From NCBI RefSeq assembly GCF_014193255.1, contig NZ_JACHZB010000001.1, positions 962,018 through 1,026,017 on the forward strand: a stretch of DNA of 64,000 nt, written 5' to 3'. This document shows positions 28,245-38,615 of this stretch, in pieces. This stretch comes from Rhizobium sp. BK196. GTDB taxonomy: Bacteria; Pseudomonadota; Alphaproteobacteria; Rhizobiales; Rhizobiaceae. The notes under the pieces were generated by a model. It saw nothing but the letters and a program-made list of their open reading frames with translations. It searched no databases and had not been told where the DNA came from. Position 1 is the first letter of the stretch, and each line of letters opens with the position of its first letter. Both the position numbers and the translations under genes were made by a program.

Positions 28245-28994
28245 TCAAGCCGCCAATGTCAGAATAATCGGCCCGTTGCGGGTCGCAATGACAGTGTGTT
28301 CATACTGCACCGTCGGAGCCTTGGGATCGCCATAGAGCGTCCAGGCGTCATCGCCGCCCTCCGCCCATGTGGCGCCGAGAGAGAGGAACGGCTCGACGGT
28401 AAAGACGAGGCCTTCGGTCATCATGCGCCGTTCGGACGGGTCAGGCCAGGTTGAAAGCTCGGCCGGCTCCTCGTGCAGCGAACGGCCGACGCCGTGGCTC
28501 GCGAGATTGCTGACGAGCGTATAGCGGTTCTTCTGGGCAAAGGCGCCGACGGCGTTGCCGATCTTGGCCAGCGGCTCGCCGGCCTTCACCTGGTTGAGAC
28601 CGACCCAGAGCGCCCGCTTGCCGTCCCGGCAGAGCTTCTCGATCCGGGATTTGACTGGCGGCACGGCGAAGGAAGCGCCGGTATCGGCAAAGAAGCCGTC
28701 CTTTTCCGCCGAAACGTCGATATTGACGAGATCGCCGGGGCGGATGACGCGCGGGCCGGGAATGCCATGGGCAATTTCCTCGTTGACACTGATGCAGGTG
28801 GCGCCGGGAAACTGGTAGCAGAATTCCGGTGCTGAGCGCGCGCCTGCATCTTCCAGGACCTTGCGGCCGATCTGGTCGAGTTCTAGCGTCGTCATGCCGG
28901 GCTCCATGGCCGCCGCCATCACCTGCATGGCATTGGCGCAGATGCGTCCGATATCCTTGAGTTTGGTAAGTTCCTCGTCGTTCTCGACAACCAT
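28245..28994 (-). CDS. map: methionine aminopeptidase, type I
   Basis: A 249-aa M24A metallopeptidase that removes the initiator methionine. The metal ligands are visible as Asp in NIDVSAEKDGFFADTG (two Asp), His in SHGVGRSLHEEP, Glu in FTVEPF and Glu in YEHTVIAT. Length is typical of type Ia bacterial enzymes. It is on the same strand as the Gre-family gene, with a 31-base gap. Confidence 0.93.
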   Translation of the reverse strand: MVVENDEELTKLKDIGRICANAMQVMAAAMEPGMTTLELDQIGRKVLEDAGARSAPEFCYQFPGATCISVNEEIAHGIPGPRVIRPGDLVNIDVSAEKDGFFADTGASFAVPPVKSRIEKLCRDGKRALWVGLNQVKAGEPLAKIGNAVGAFAQKNRYTLVSNLASHGVGRSLHEEPAELSTWPDPSERRMMTEGLVFTVEPFLSLGATWAEGGDDAWTLYGDPKAPTVQYEHTVIATRNGPIILTLAA

Positions 28995-29034
28995 AGACCC
29001 GTTCCGGCTTCACCCGAGAGCGACAGGCTCTTCG

Positions 29035-30096
29035 TCAAGCGGTGGCTTTCGCGCCTTCGGAAGCCTCAGTCAATGCCTTTCTGACGATCGGCGCCACTTT
29101 TGTCCCGTAGAGCTCGATGCCGCGCATGACCTGATCATGCGGCATCAGGCCGATTGCCATCTGCAGCAGGAAGCGATCGTTGCGGAAAACCTTGTGGGCG
29201 GCAACGATCTTCTCAGCCACGAGTTCCGGATCGCCGAGGAAGAGATTGCCGGTCGGGCCGCGGGAGATGTCGAAATGCGCTCGGCTCGTCGGCCCCCAGC
29301 CGCGCTCGCGGCCGATACGGTTCATCACTTCGGCCTGCGGGCCGTAAAACTGATCCGCGGCGACATCCGTCGTATCGGCAATGAAACCGTGCACGTTGAT
29401 GCTGGTCTTCAGCTTCGCCGCATCCTGCCCTGCCCGGCGGGCAGCTTCCCGATAGAGATCCAACAGTGGCGCAAAGCGGGGATATTCGCCGCCGATGATG
29501 GCAAGCGCCACCGGCAAGCCGAGCGCACCGGCGCGCGCCACGGACTGCGGCGTGCCGCCGACCGCGATCCACAAAGGCAGCGGATCCTGCAACGGCCGGG
29601 GATAGACGCCGCGCCCGTTGATCGGTGCGCGCAGTTCGCCCTGCCAGTTGATCATCTCGCCATCGCGCAGAGCCAAAAGAAGATCGAGCTTCTCTTCGAA
29701 GAGCTGGTCGTAATCTTCGAGATTGTAGCCGAAGAGCGGGAAGGATTCGATGAAGGAGCCGCGCCCCGCCATGATTTCGGCACGGCCGTTGGAGATCAGG
29801 TCGAGCGTCGCAAACTGCTGGAACACCCGCACCGGATCGTCGGAGGAGAGAACCGTAACGGCGCTGCTGAGGCGAATGTTCTTCGTCTTCGCCGCAGCGG
29901 CGGCGAGTGCTACCACCGGCGCCGAAGCCACATAGTCAGGCCGATGATGTTCGCCAAGCCCGAAGACATCGAGGCCAACCTGATCGGCAAGCTCGATTTC
30001 CTCGATCAGATGCTTGATCCGCTCGGCCCCCTCCACTCCCTTGCTGCGGGACGGGTTGGGGTTGACGTCTGCGAATGTATAAAGGCCCAGTTCCAT
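29035..30096 (-). CDS. LLM-class flavin-dependent oxidoreductase
   Basis: A 353-aa luciferase-like monooxygenase (bacterial luciferase fold, FMNH2-dependent). It begins [16 protein letters not shown] and has [44 protein letters not shown] and [10 protein letters not shown]. The second ATG (30096) is used because AGGA is then correctly spaced; a start three codons earlier is possible. Substrate unknown. It is on the same strand as map and greA-like genes but after a 40-base gap. Confidence 0.87.
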   Translation of the reverse strand: MELGLYTFADVNPNPSRSKGVEGAERIKHLIEEIELADQVGLDVFGLGEHHRPDYVASAPVVALAAAAAKTKNIRLSSAVTVLSSDDPVRVFQQFATLDLISNGRAEIMAGRGSFIESFPLFGYNLEDYDQLFEEKLDLLLALRDGEMINWQGELRAPINGRGVYPRPLQDPLPLWIAVGGTPQSVARAGALGLPVALAIIGGEYPRFAPLLDLYREAARRAGQDAAKLKTSINVHGFIADTTDVAADQFYGPQAEVMNRIGRERGWGPTSRAHFDISRGPTGNLFLGDPELVAEKIVAAHKVFRNDRFLLQMAIGLMPHDQVMRGIELYGTKVAPIVRKALTEASEGAKATA

Positions 30097-30280
30097 GGTC
30101 GGCATCCTGTTTAACTTGCCCCTGAGATAAGGACCGGCAAGCTTCGGAGCAAACGGAAATTCTGGAACGGATCGTTCGATAAAGTTGATGGCCGCGTCAG
30201 GCCGGCGACTCCTAGGGATTGATGATCTCGATGCCTATTCATTGAGAATTGCAAGACGCGGTATCCCATGGACACACGGC

Positions 30281-31540
30281 CTATTTTATCACCGACCGCC
30301 CCGCCTCTTCCTGCATCTTGTCGATCTGCCGGCGGATATGGGCCGCTTCCGCAGCCGAATGGGCAAGGGCGATGGCGCGATCGAAGGCGATCCGTGCCTG
30401 ACCGATGCGGCCGAGTTGCTTCAAGAGATTGCCGTGCAGGCCGTGATAATAGAAGTAACCGTCGAGCTTTTCGCCGAGCGGCTCCATGAGGTCGAGCGCC
30501 GCCTGCGGGCCATGAAGTTTGGAAATCACGACAGCGCGGTTCAGCGTCACGACAGGTGAAGGCTGGACGCGTTCGAGCGCACGGTAGAGCAGATCGATTT
30601 CCACCCAATCGGTATCCGCGGCGCGTTTTGCACGGGAATGGACGGCCGCAATTGCCGCCTGGAGCTGATAGGGGCCGGGCTTGCGATGACGCAGCGCCTT
30701 GTCGAGCAGCGCCAGCGCTTCGTTGATCAAAGGCTGGTTCCAGAGCGAACGGTCCTGATCCTCGAGCAGCACGATCTCATCTTCGGCGCTGAAGCGAGCC
30801 TGCCGGCGGGAAATCTGCAAGAGCATCAGGGAAAGCAGCCCCATGAGTTCCGGTTCGGCGGGGAAGATATGCAGCATCAGCCGCGCCAGCCGGATCGCCT
30901 CGTCGCTGAAAGCCGCTGCCTCTTGTTCCGGATCCGCCTGGCTGTAGCCCTCGTTGAAGATCAGATAGATCATCGTACTGACGATGATCAGCCGCTCGGC
31001 CCTCTCCTGCGGGCTCGGCGTCTCGAACGGCACGCCAGCCTTTGCCACCCGCGCCTTGGCCCGCGTGATGCGCTGCTCCATGGCGCTTTCGGAGACGAGG
31101 AAGGCGCGGGCGATCTGCGTCACCGACAGGCCGGAGACGATACGGAGCGCCAGTGCGATCTGCTGGGTGGCCGGCAGGTCCGGATGGCAGCAGATGAACA
31201 GCAGCCGCAGGATATCGTCGCGATAATGGGAATCATCCAGCCGATCGGCAATGTCGCTTTCGGCATCCTCCTTATCGGAAATCTGGTCCTCATCCGGCAG
31301 GGCCTGGATCTTCGCCCGCTTGCGCACCGCATCGATGCCGCTGTTGCGGCCGACGAAGATCAGCCAGGCGGTCGGATCGCGCGGCGGCCCCTTCTCCGGC
31401 CATGTCCGGATCGCCCTCAGGCACGCCTCCTGAAACGCTTCTTCCGCCGTATCGAGATTACGAAAGTAGCGCAACAGCGCGCCGAGCGCCTTCGGCCGGG
31501 CCGAGGCAAGCGCGAGGTCGATCCAGGCGATGTCTGTCAT
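30281..31540 (-). CDS. ECF-type sigma factor with C-terminal TPR-like domain (ECF42-like)
   Basis: A 419-aa protein with a sigma-70 region 2 at the N-terminus (LGALLRYFRNLDTAEEAFQEACLRAIRTWPEKG), a region 4 (GLSVTQIARAFLVSESAMEQRITRAKARV) and a long C-terminal helical domain ending in TPR-like repeats (AIALAHSAAEAAHIRRQIDKM). The combination with an adjacent DGPF/YCII protein defines the ECF42 group, which lacks a classical anti-sigma factor. Its start overlaps the stop of the DGPF gene by 4 bases. Confidence 0.9.
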   Translation of the reverse strand: MTDIAWIDLALASARPKALGALLRYFRNLDTAEEAFQEACLRAIRTWPEKGPPRDPTAWLIFVGRNSGIDAVRKRAKIQALPDEDQISDKEDAESDIADRLDDSHYRDDILRLLFICCHPDLPATQQIALALRIVSGLSVTQIARAFLVSESAMEQRITRAKARVAKAGVPFETPSPQERAERLIIVSTMIYLIFNEGYSQADPEQEAAAFSDEAIRLARLMLHIFPAEPELMGLLSLMLLQISRRQARFSAEDEIVLLEDQDRSLWNQPLINEALALLDKALRHRKPGPYQLQAAIAAVHSRAKRAADTDWVEIDLLYRALERVQPSPVVTLNRAVVISKLHGPQAALDLMEPLGEKLDGYFYYHGLHGNLLKQLGRIGQARIAFDRAIALAHSAAEAAHIRRQIDKMQEEAGRSVIK

Positions 31541-31911
31541 GATGCGATCTCTCCCGGCCTGAAGGTGTAGAACGGCCGAATTTCGTAAGAGGTGGAACCC
31601 GGATTGACCGCCGAAAGCTGTTTCGAGAAGGCGACCGCCTCATCCAGCGTTTCGAAATCAACCGTATAGAAGCCGAGAAGCGCCTCTTTCGTTTCCGCAA
31701 ACGGGCCATCGACAACGAAGGCCTCGTCCCTGCCCTTGCGCACGGTCGTTGCCGCCGTCGTCGGCATCAGCCGGCCGGTCGGACCGAGCTTGCCGGCTGC
31801 GGCAAGCGGCTCGATCACGGCATGGAGATTTCCCATGACGGCTGCCTCTTCCTCCTGGGTCCAGGTGAAGACGGTTTCCTCATTGGCGTAGCAAAGGATT
31901 GCATAAAGCAT
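31537..31911 (-). CDS. YCII-related DGPF-domain protein
   Basis: A 124-aa protein with the diagnostic DGPFAETKE motif followed by LLGFYTVDFETLDEAVAFSKQL, the DGPF/YCII family. These small proteins are encoded next to ECF42 sigma factors and are common regulon members; the biochemical role is unknown. It precedes the sigma gene with a 4-base overlap, so the two are translated as a pair. Confidence 0.9.
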   Translation of the reverse strand: MLYAILCYANEETVFTWTQEEEAAVMGNLHAVIEPLAAAGKLGPTGRLMPTTAATTVRKGRDEAFVVDGPFAETKEALLGFYTVDFETLDEAVAFSKQLSAVNPGSTSYEIRPFYTFRPGEIAS

Positions 31912-32156
31912 CGGTAGCTCCTCTTTCCGAATGACGAATGAGTAACCGTTTGACCGACAGGCCGCATCAAAAAATTGTAGATGGGAAAACTGATAGATCC
32001 GATGGAAGCATTCGATTAACTCGGCACACCGGCGCGGCCATTACCGCCATCGAGTTGTTCGATTTGGCGGCCCCGAAAGCTATCGGTGCTTTCCATCACG
32101 ACGACAACCTCTTGACGAGGATACAGGTCACAGCTGCGCCCCGGTAAGCTTAAAGC

Positions 32157-33650
32157 CTACCCTTCGCTCAGCGTCCGCTTCACCGCATTCTTCCAGCCAC
32201 GAAGCTTCGCGGCACGTGTCTTTTCGTCCATCGAGGGTTCGAAGCACCGGTCACGCTTCCAGGCCGTCGAAAACTTCTCTTTATCCGGCCACACCCCGGC
32301 CCTGCTGCCGGCAAGCCAGGCAGCACCGAGCGCCGTCGTTTCCAGGATGACGGGACGATCGACGGGAGCCTCCAGCAGATCGGCAAGGCGCTGCATCGTC
32401 CAGTCCGAAGCGACCATACCGCCGTCGACGCGCAGCACCGTATCCTCAGTTCCGTTCTTCCAGTCCTTCTGCATCGCTTCCAAGAGGTCGCGCGTCTGGT
32501 AGCAGACGGCCTCCAGCGCCGCGCGGGAAAGCTCCGCCGGCCCGCTGTTGCGGGTCAGGCCATAGATCGCGCCGCGTGCCTTGGCATCCCAATGCGGGGC
32601 GCCGAGACCGGTAAAGGCCGGCACGAGATAGACGTCCTGTGTCGGATCGGCCTTCTCCGCGAGATCATTCGTATCGGACGCCCTGTCGATGATGCCGAGG
32701 CCATCGCGCAGCCACTGAACCGCCGCCCCGGCAATGAAGATCGAGCCCTCCAGCGCATAGGTCGTCGCACCATCAAGGCGATAGGCGATGGTCGTCAGCA
32801 GCCGGTTCTTCGATCGCACCATATCGCTACCTGTGTTGAGAAGCGCGAAGCAACCGGTGCCATAGGTCGATTTCAGCATGCCCGGCTCGAAGCAGGCCTG
32901 GCCGATCGTCGCCGCCTGCTGGTCGCCGGCAACACCGAGGATCGGGATGGCTGCACCAAACAGCTCCGGATCGACGGTGCCGAAATCATCGGCGCAATCC
33001 TTCACCTCGGGCAGCATGGCGGCCGGCACACGCAGGATATCGAGCAGATCCTCGTCCCACTCATTGGTCGCGATATTGAACATCAGCGTGCGCGATGCAT
33101 TGGTCGCATCGGTGACAAAACTCTTGCCACCGGTCAGCCGCCAGATAAGGAAGGTATCGATCGTGCCGAAGCAGAGGTCGCCGCGCGCGGCCCTTGCGCG
33201 CGCACCCTTCACATTGGAGAGCATCCAGGAAAGCTTCGTTCCGGAGAAATAGGGATCGAGGATGAGGCCTGTCTTTTTCGTAAAGGTGCGCTCCAGATCC
33301 TGTCTCTTGAGATTGTCGCAGTAGCTTGCGGTGCGCCGGTCCTGCCAGACGATGGCATTCTGAATCGGCTTGCCGGTCTCGCGCTCCCAGACGACAGCGG
33401 TCTCGCGCTGGTTGGTGATGCCAAGTGCGGCAATGTCCTTTGCCGTAACCTTGGCTTCGCGCAGCGCCATGTGGATGGTGGAAACGACCGAATCCCAGAT
33501 TTCCTCGGGATCGTGCTCCACCCAGCCGGAGCGCGGATAGAATTGCGTGAATTCCTTCTGGCCCATGCCGGCGATCTTCATGTCGCCGTCGAAGACGATC
33601 GCCCGTGTCGAGGTCGTTCCCTGATCGACCGCCAGAACATATCCGCCCAT
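32157..33650 (-). CDS. glpK: glycerol kinase
   Basis: A 497-aa FGGY-family kinase that phosphorylates glycerol to sn-glycerol 3-phosphate. The N-terminal [16 protein letters not shown], the [20 protein letters not shown] block (here [16 protein letters not shown]), [21 protein letters not shown] and the FGGY signature region are complete. Length is typical. No glpF or glpD is adjacent. It diverges from bdhA. Confidence 0.95.
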   Translation of the reverse strand: MGGYVLAVDQGTTSTRAIVFDGDMKIAGMGQKEFTQFYPRSGWVEHDPEEIWDSVVSTIHMALREAKVTAKDIAALGITNQRETAVVWERETGKPIQNAIVWQDRRTASYCDNLKRQDLERTFTKKTGLILDPYFSGTKLSWMLSNVKGARARAARGDLCFGTIDTFLIWRLTGGKSFVTDATNASRTLMFNIATNEWDEDLLDILRVPAAMLPEVKDCADDFGTVDPELFGAAIPILGVAGDQQAATIGQACFEPGMLKSTYGTGCFALLNTGSDMVRSKNRLLTTIAYRLDGATTYALEGSIFIAGAAVQWLRDGLGIIDRASDTNDLAEKADPTQDVYLVPAFTGLGAPHWDAKARGAIYGLTRNSGPAELSRAALEAVCYQTRDLLEAMQKDWKNGTEDTVLRVDGGMVASDWTMQRLADLLEAPVDRPVILETTALGAAWLAGSRAGVWPDKEKFSTAWKRDRCFEPSMDEKTRAAKLRGWKNAVKRTLSEG

Positions 33651-33824
33651 GCGATTCCTCCCGCTGCATGCAGTTGTCGTGGCAAATCAATAGGGCAGGT
33701 CCGCCTGGCTTGGAAGGGCGTAAGTGGCAGCGGCGCCCCACTTCCCGATTGCCAGCCCGACGCCTTTGGGCATAACCTCGCCCTACGCTGCAATGCAGCA
33801 TCTCATAGCCAGGGAGGAAGAAGC

Positions 33825-34601
33825 ATGAGCAGATCAGTCGTCGTCACCGGATCCACCAGCGGCATCGGGCTTGCGATTGCCACTACCTTTGCCGCCAGGG
33901 GCGACAACGTCGTCATCAACGGTTTCGGAAAAGAAGACGAAATCAAAGCGATAGTCGAGCACCTTGAATCATCCTCGAAAGCCAAGGCCCTTTATCACGC
34001 GGCCGATATGACGAAGCCGTCAGAGATTGCCGATCTGATCGATACTGCCGCCAGGACCTTCGGGACGGTCGATGTGCTCGTCAACAATGCCGGCATCCAG
34101 CATGTCGAAAAGATCGAGGATTTTCCGATCGAAAAATGGGACCAGATCATTGCCATCAATCTGTCCAGCTCCTTCCATACGATGCGGGCTGCGATCCCGC
34201 TGATGAAGGCGAAAAAGTCCGGCCGCATCATCAATATCGCCTCGGCACACGGCCTGGTCGCGTCGCCCTTCAAATCTGCCTATGTCGCGGCAAAGCATGG
34301 TATATTAGGTCTGACGAAAACGGCAGCGCTCGAGCTTGCCGAATTCGGCGTGACGGTGAACGCCATCTGCCCCGGCTATGTGCTGACCCCGCTGGTCGAA
34401 AAGCAGATCCCCGACACCGCCAAGGCGCGCGGCATGACGGAGGAGCAGGTCAAGACCGAGGTCATCCTGAAAGCTCAGCCGACGCACGAATTCGTCAAGG
34501 CTGAGGAGATCGGCGCGCTGGCGCTCTACCTCGCGAGCGACGAAGCCCGGCAGATTACCGGCACGCATATCTCGATTGACGGAGGCTGGACGGCGGCATA
34601 A
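33825..34601 (+). CDS. bdhA: 3-hydroxybutyrate dehydrogenase
   Basis: A 258-aa short-chain dehydrogenase: NAD motif TGSTSGIG near residue 9, NNAG, catalytic Ser in INIASAHG and the YVAAK dyad. It is closest to D-3-hydroxybutyrate dehydrogenase (3-hydroxybutyrate to acetoacetate), the enzyme that uses PHB breakdown products. GGGAGGAAG precedes the ATG; the upstream open frame is antisense to glpK and non-coding. In S. meliloti bdhA is the first gene of a bdhA-xdhA2-xdhB2 operon, the same order as here, with 27 bases to xdhA. Confidence 0.93.
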   Translation: MSRSVVVTGSTSGIGLAIATTFAARGDNVVINGFGKEDEIKAIVEHLESSSKAKALYHAADMTKPSEIADLIDTAARTFGTVDVLVNNAGIQHVEKIEDFPIEKWDQIIAINLSSSFHTMRAAIPLMKAKKSGRIINIASAHGLVASPFKSAYVAAKHGILGLTKTAALELAEFGVTVNAICPGYVLTPLVEKQIPDTAKARGMTEEQVKTEVILKAQPTHEFVKAEEIGALALYLASDEARQITGTHISIDGGWTAA

Positions 34602-34628
34602 CCATTTTAGAAAACAACCGGGAATACC

Positions 34629-36095
34629 ATGAACGACAGCATCCGCTTCATCCTGAATGGCGAGGACGTTACCTTGGGCAACGTCCGGCCGACGGAGACT
34701 CTTCTCGATTTTCTCCGGCTGAAGCGGCGGCTGACGGGCACCAAGGAAGGCTGCGCCGAAGGCGATTGCGGTGCCTGCACGGTGCTGGTCGGCCGGCTGA
34801 TCGACGGCAAACTCTTCTATGAATCCGTCAACGCCTGCATCCGCTTCATCGGCTCCCTGCACGCGACCCATGTGGTGACGATCGAGCATCTGGCGGCGAA
34901 AGACGGCGCACTGCATCCGGTGCAGCAGGCCATGGTCGACTGCCACGGTTCGCAATGCGGCTTCTGCACGCCCGGCTTTGTCATGTCCCTCTACGGCCTC
35001 TGGCTCTCCAACGAGAAGCCGGATCGTGCCGAGATCGAACAGGCACTGCAGGGCAATCTCTGTCGCTGCACAGGCTATGAGCCGATCGTCAAGGCTGCCG
35101 AACAGGTGAGCCTGCAGCGCCCGAGCACGCTCTTCGATCCACTTCAAAAGACACGCGCCGAAATCATCTCTCGCCTCTGGGCCATGCAGGCATCCGATAC
35201 GATCTCGATTGCATCAGAAGAAGGCCGCCTCATCGTGCCGCGCTCCGTCGATGCACTTGCGCGGGTGCTGGCGACCGAGCCGACGGCAACCGTGATTGCC
35301 GGCTCCACCGATGTCGGCCTCTGGGTCACCAAGCAGATGCAGCACCTGAACCCAGTGGTCTTCATCACTCATCTGACAGAGCTTCAGACGATCACTGCAG
35401 GTGAATATGGCATCGCGATCGGCGCTGGCGTCACCTACACCCGAGCGTTTGACACCATCGCCCGGAAGATACCCGCATTTGCCCGCCTTATTACCCGCAT
35501 CGGCGGTGAGCAGGTGCGCAACATGGGCACGATCGGCGGCAACATCGCCAACGGCTCGCCGATCGGTGATAGCCCGCCGCCGCTGATTGCGCTCGGGGCG
35601 CAACTGACGCTGCGCTCGGCCGAAGGCGCCCGCACGATACCGCTCGAGGATTATTTCGTCGCCTATGGCAAACAGGACCGGAAGCCGGGCGAATTCGTCG
35701 AAAGCGTCTTCGTGCCCTATCCCGTCGCAGACGCCAAATTCGCCGTCTACAAGATCAGCAAGCGCCGCGACGAGGATATCACCGCCGTGCTCGGCGCCTT
35801 CTATCTCCTGCTTGACGAGGCCGAGCGTGTCACTGAGATCCGCATCGCCTTCGGCGGCATGGCGGCGATACCAAAGCGTGCCCGCAGCGTCGAGGCCGAG
35901 TTGATCGGCAAAATCTGGAATGAAGCGACAATCGAGGCGGCCCGCCCCGCTTTCGACGCCGATTTCCAACCGCTGACGGACTGGCGCGCGAGCGCTGACT
36001 ATCGCCAGCTTGCGGCCAAGAACCTGCTGACGCGCTTCTATCTCGAAACGGTCGGTGCGCCTGCCGAACTCAAGCGGTTCGAGGAGGTGGCGTGA
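34629..36095 (+). CDS. xdhA: xanthine dehydrogenase small subunit
   Basis: A 488-aa subunit with an N-terminal plant-type 2Fe-2S domain (Cys42, Cys47, Cys50), a second 2Fe-2S domain (CGFCTPG and CRCTG), then the FAD-binding domain (residues about 190-360, with RNMGTIGGNIANGSPIGD) and the CO-dehydrogenase flavoprotein C-terminal domain. It passes electrons from the molybdenum site on XdhB to NAD. It oxidises hypoxanthine and xanthine to urate together with xdhB and xdhC. Confidence 0.95.
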   Translation: MNDSIRFILNGEDVTLGNVRPTETLLDFLRLKRRLTGTKEGCAEGDCGACTVLVGRLIDGKLFYESVNACIRFIGSLHATHVVTIEHLAAKDGALHPVQQAMVDCHGSQCGFCTPGFVMSLYGLWLSNEKPDRAEIEQALQGNLCRCTGYEPIVKAAEQVSLQRPSTLFDPLQKTRAEIISRLWAMQASDTISIASEEGRLIVPRSVDALARVLATEPTATVIAGSTDVGLWVTKQMQHLNPVVFITHLTELQTITAGEYGIAIGAGVTYTRAFDTIARKIPAFARLITRIGGEQVRNMGTIGGNIANGSPIGDSPPPLIALGAQLTLRSAEGARTIPLEDYFVAYGKQDRKPGEFVESVFVPYPVADAKFAVYKISKRRDEDITAVLGAFYLLLDEAERVTEIRIAFGGMAAIPKRARSVEAELIGKIWNEATIEAARPAFDADFQPLTDWRASADYRQLAAKNLLTRFYLETVGAPAELKRFEEVA

Positions 36096-36122
36096 TGAAG
36101 ATGGTATATGTCGGCACGAGCC

Positions 36123-36239
36123 GCCCCCTCATCCGCCCTTCGGGCACCTTCTCCCCGCTAGGGAGAAGGGGGAAACGAGACGGCGCGGCATCCCCTTCTC
36201 CCCAGCGGGGAGAAGGTGGCGGCAGCCGGATGAGGGGGC
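36123..36239. repeat. RIME-like palindromic element between xdhA and xdhB
   Basis: Outer arms GCCCCCTCATCCG (36123-36135) and its exact reverse complement (36227-36239) enclose two inner CCTTCTCCCC/GGGGAGAAGG-type palindromes. The core GGGGAGAAGG followed by TGGCGGCAGCCGGATGAGG is the hallmark of the RIME intergenic mosaic elements of Rhizobiaceae. It sits inside the xdh operon and would form a large RNA structure before xdhB. Confidence 0.85.
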
Positions 36240-36276
36240 CGCACGGAACGACATCTCCTCGCGAAGGAGCCATCTG

Positions 36277-38613
36277 ATGGACAAGTCCGCCTTCGAGGAT
36301 CGCAAGCTCATTAACGGCCAAATGCACGTGTCCTTGCGCCATGATTCAGCGCATAAGCATGTCACCGGAAGTGCCGATTATATCGACGATATTCCAGAAC
36401 CCGCCGATCTCCTGCACGGCGCACTCGGCCTGTCCGACCGCGCCCATGCCGAGATCATCTCGATGGACTTGTCGGAAGTCGCGACTTATCCCGGTGTTGT
36501 CTGGGTCTTCACGGGCAAGGACATTCCCGGCGTCAACGACACCAGCTCGAACGGCAGCCATGACGAACCGTTGCTTGCCGAAACAAAGGTCGAATTCCAC
36601 GGGCAGCCGATCTTTGCCGTGATCGCCGAAACCCGCGAAGTTGCCCGCCGTGCGGCCCGCAAGGCGAAGATCGAATATCGCGATCTGCCGCACTGGAGCG
36701 ATATCGACGGCGCGATTGCAAATGGCAGCCCGCTCGTCGTCTCCCCGATGACGCTGCAGCGCGGTGAAGCGAAAACCGAAATGGCTAATGCCCCGCGCCG
36801 GCTGAAGGGCCAGATGCGCATCGGCGGACAGGAGCATTTCTACCTTGAAGGCCACATCGCCATGGCGATCCCCGGCGAGGACGACGAGGTCTCCGTCTGG
36901 TCTTCAACCCAGCATCCGAGTGAAATCCAGCATATCGTCGGCCATGCGCTGAATATTCCTTCGAACGCCGTCACGGTGAATGTGCGCCGCATGGGCGGCG
37001 GCTTTGGCGGCAAGGAAACGCAGGGCAATCAATTCGCAGCGCTTGCCGCAGTTGCGGCCAAGAAGCTGAAGCGCGCCATCAAGTTCCGTCCGGATCGCGA
37101 CGAGGATATGAGCGCCACCGGCAAGCGCCACGACTTCCGCGTCGATTATGAACTCGGCTTCGACGACGAAGGCCGCATCCATGCCGTCGACGCCACTTAT
37201 TCGGCGCGCTGCGGCTTCTCGTCGGACCTGTCAGGCCCGGTGACCGACCGTGCGCTCTTCCACGCCGATTCCAGCTATTTCTATCCGCATGTGCATTTGA
37301 CCTCGCAGCCGCTGAAGACGCATACCGTCTCCAACACCGCCTTCCGCGGTTTCGGCGGCCCACAGGGCATGCTCGGCGCCGAACGCTTCATCGAGGAGAT
37401 CGCCTATGCCGTCGGCAAGGATCCGCTCGATATTCGCAAGCTGAATTTCTACGGCCTGCCGGGGTCAGGGCGCACGACGACGCCCTATCATCAGGAGGTC
37501 GAGGACAATATCATCGCCCGCGTCGTCGAGGAGCTTGAAGATAGTGCCGACTATCGCGCCCGGCGCAATTCCATCGTCGCCTTCAACCGCGACAACCGCT
37601 ATATCCGCAAGGGCATTGCGCTCACACCGGTGAAATTCGGCATCTCCTTCACCATGACCGCCTTCAACCAGGCCGGCGCCTTGGTCCATATCTATCAGGA
37701 CGGCTCGATCCACCTGAACCATGGCGGCACCGAAATGGGCCAGGGCCTCTATACCAAGGTGGCGCAGGTTCTGGCCGACAGTTTCCAGGTCGATATCGAC
37801 CGCGTGAAGATCACGGCAACGACGACGGGCAAGGTGCCGAACACTTCGGCCACCGCCGCCTCGTCGGGCTCTGACCTGAACGGCATGGCCGCATACGATG
37901 CGGCACGCCAGTTGAAAGAGCGCCTCGTCGCCTTCGCCGCAGAGAAGTGGGATGTTCCGGCCTCCGAAGTCATCTTCCTGCCGAACCGGGTGCGGATCCG
38001 CGAGATCGAAATCCCCTTCCCCGATTTCATCAAGCAGGCCTATTTCGCCCGCGTACAGCTTTCCGCCGCCGGCTTCTACAAGACGCCCAAGATCCACTGG
38101 GACCGCAAGGCCGGCCGCGGCACGCCCTTCTACTATTTCGCCTATGGCGCCGCCTGCACGGAAGTGTCGATCGATACCCTGACCGGCGAATATCTCATCG
38201 ACCGCACCGACATCCTCCACGATGTCGGCCGTTCGCTGAACCCGGCAATCGATATCGGCCAGGTCGAAGGCGCTTTCGTCCAGGGCATGGGCTGGCTAAC
38301 CACCGAGGAACTGTGGTGGGATGACGAGGGTCGCTTGCGCACGCACGCACCCTCCACCTATAAGATCCCGCTCGCCTCCGACCGGCCGAAGATCTTCAAC
38401 GTGCGCCTCGCCGAATGGTCCGAGAATGCGGAAGCCACGATCGGCCGTTCCAAGGCCGTCGGCGAACCGCCCTTCATGCTGGCCATATCGGTGCTGGAAG
38501 CACTCTCCATGGCCATTGCCAGTGTGGCGAACTACCGCGTCTGCCCTCGTCTCGATGCGCCCGCAACGCCTGAACGCGTGCTGATGGCGATCGAGAGGAT
38601 GAAGAGGGTGTAA
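36277..38613 (+). CDS. xdhB: xanthine dehydrogenase molybdopterin-binding subunit
   Basis: A 778-aa large subunit. It has the aldehyde oxidase/xanthine dehydrogenase a/b hammerhead domain (residues 25-130) and the molybdopterin-binding domains, including MGGGFGGKE, NTAFRGFGGPQG and GGTEMGQGLYTK, and ends with the glutamate motif region (RSKAVGEPPFMLA). GAAGGAG precedes the ATG at 36277; the open frame upstream runs through the RIME element and is not coding. Confidence 0.95.
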   Translation: MDKSAFEDRKLINGQMHVSLRHDSAHKHVTGSADYIDDIPEPADLLHGALGLSDRAHAEIISMDLSEVATYPGVVWVFTGKDIPGVNDTSSNGSHDEPLLAETKVEFHGQPIFAVIAETREVARRAARKAKIEYRDLPHWSDIDGAIANGSPLVVSPMTLQRGEAKTEMANAPRRLKGQMRIGGQEHFYLEGHIAMAIPGEDDEVSVWSSTQHPSEIQHIVGHALNIPSNAVTVNVRRMGGGFGGKETQGNQFAALAAVAAKKLKRAIKFRPDRDEDMSATGKRHDFRVDYELGFDDEGRIHAVDATYSARCGFSSDLSGPVTDRALFHADSSYFYPHVHLTSQPLKTHTVSNTAFRGFGGPQGMLGAERFIEEIAYAVGKDPLDIRKLNFYGLPGSGRTTTPYHQEVEDNIIARVVEELEDSADYRARRNSIVAFNRDNRYIRKGIALTPVKFGISFTMTAFNQAGALVHIYQDGSIHLNHGGTEMGQGLYTKVAQVLADSFQVDIDRVKITATTTGKVPNTSATAASSGSDLNGMAAYDAARQLKERLVAFAAEKWDVPASEVIFLPNRVRIREIEIPFPDFIKQAYFARVQLSAAGFYKTPKIHWDRKAGRGTPFYYFAYGAACTEVSIDTLTGEYLIDRTDILHDVGRSLNPAIDIGQVEGAFVQGMGWLTTEELWWDDEGRLRTHAPSTYKIPLASDRPKIFNVRLAEWSENAEATIGRSKAVGEPPFMLAISVLEALSMAIASVANYRVCPRLDAPATPERVLMAIERMKRV

Positions 38614-38615
38614 CC

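Noticed and set aside
32592..33824. Long open frame on the plus strand opposite glpK and continuous with bdhA
   Set aside because: It is antisense to a clear glycerol kinase, has no recognisable protein sequence, and bdhA has its own ribosome site and ATG at 33825.
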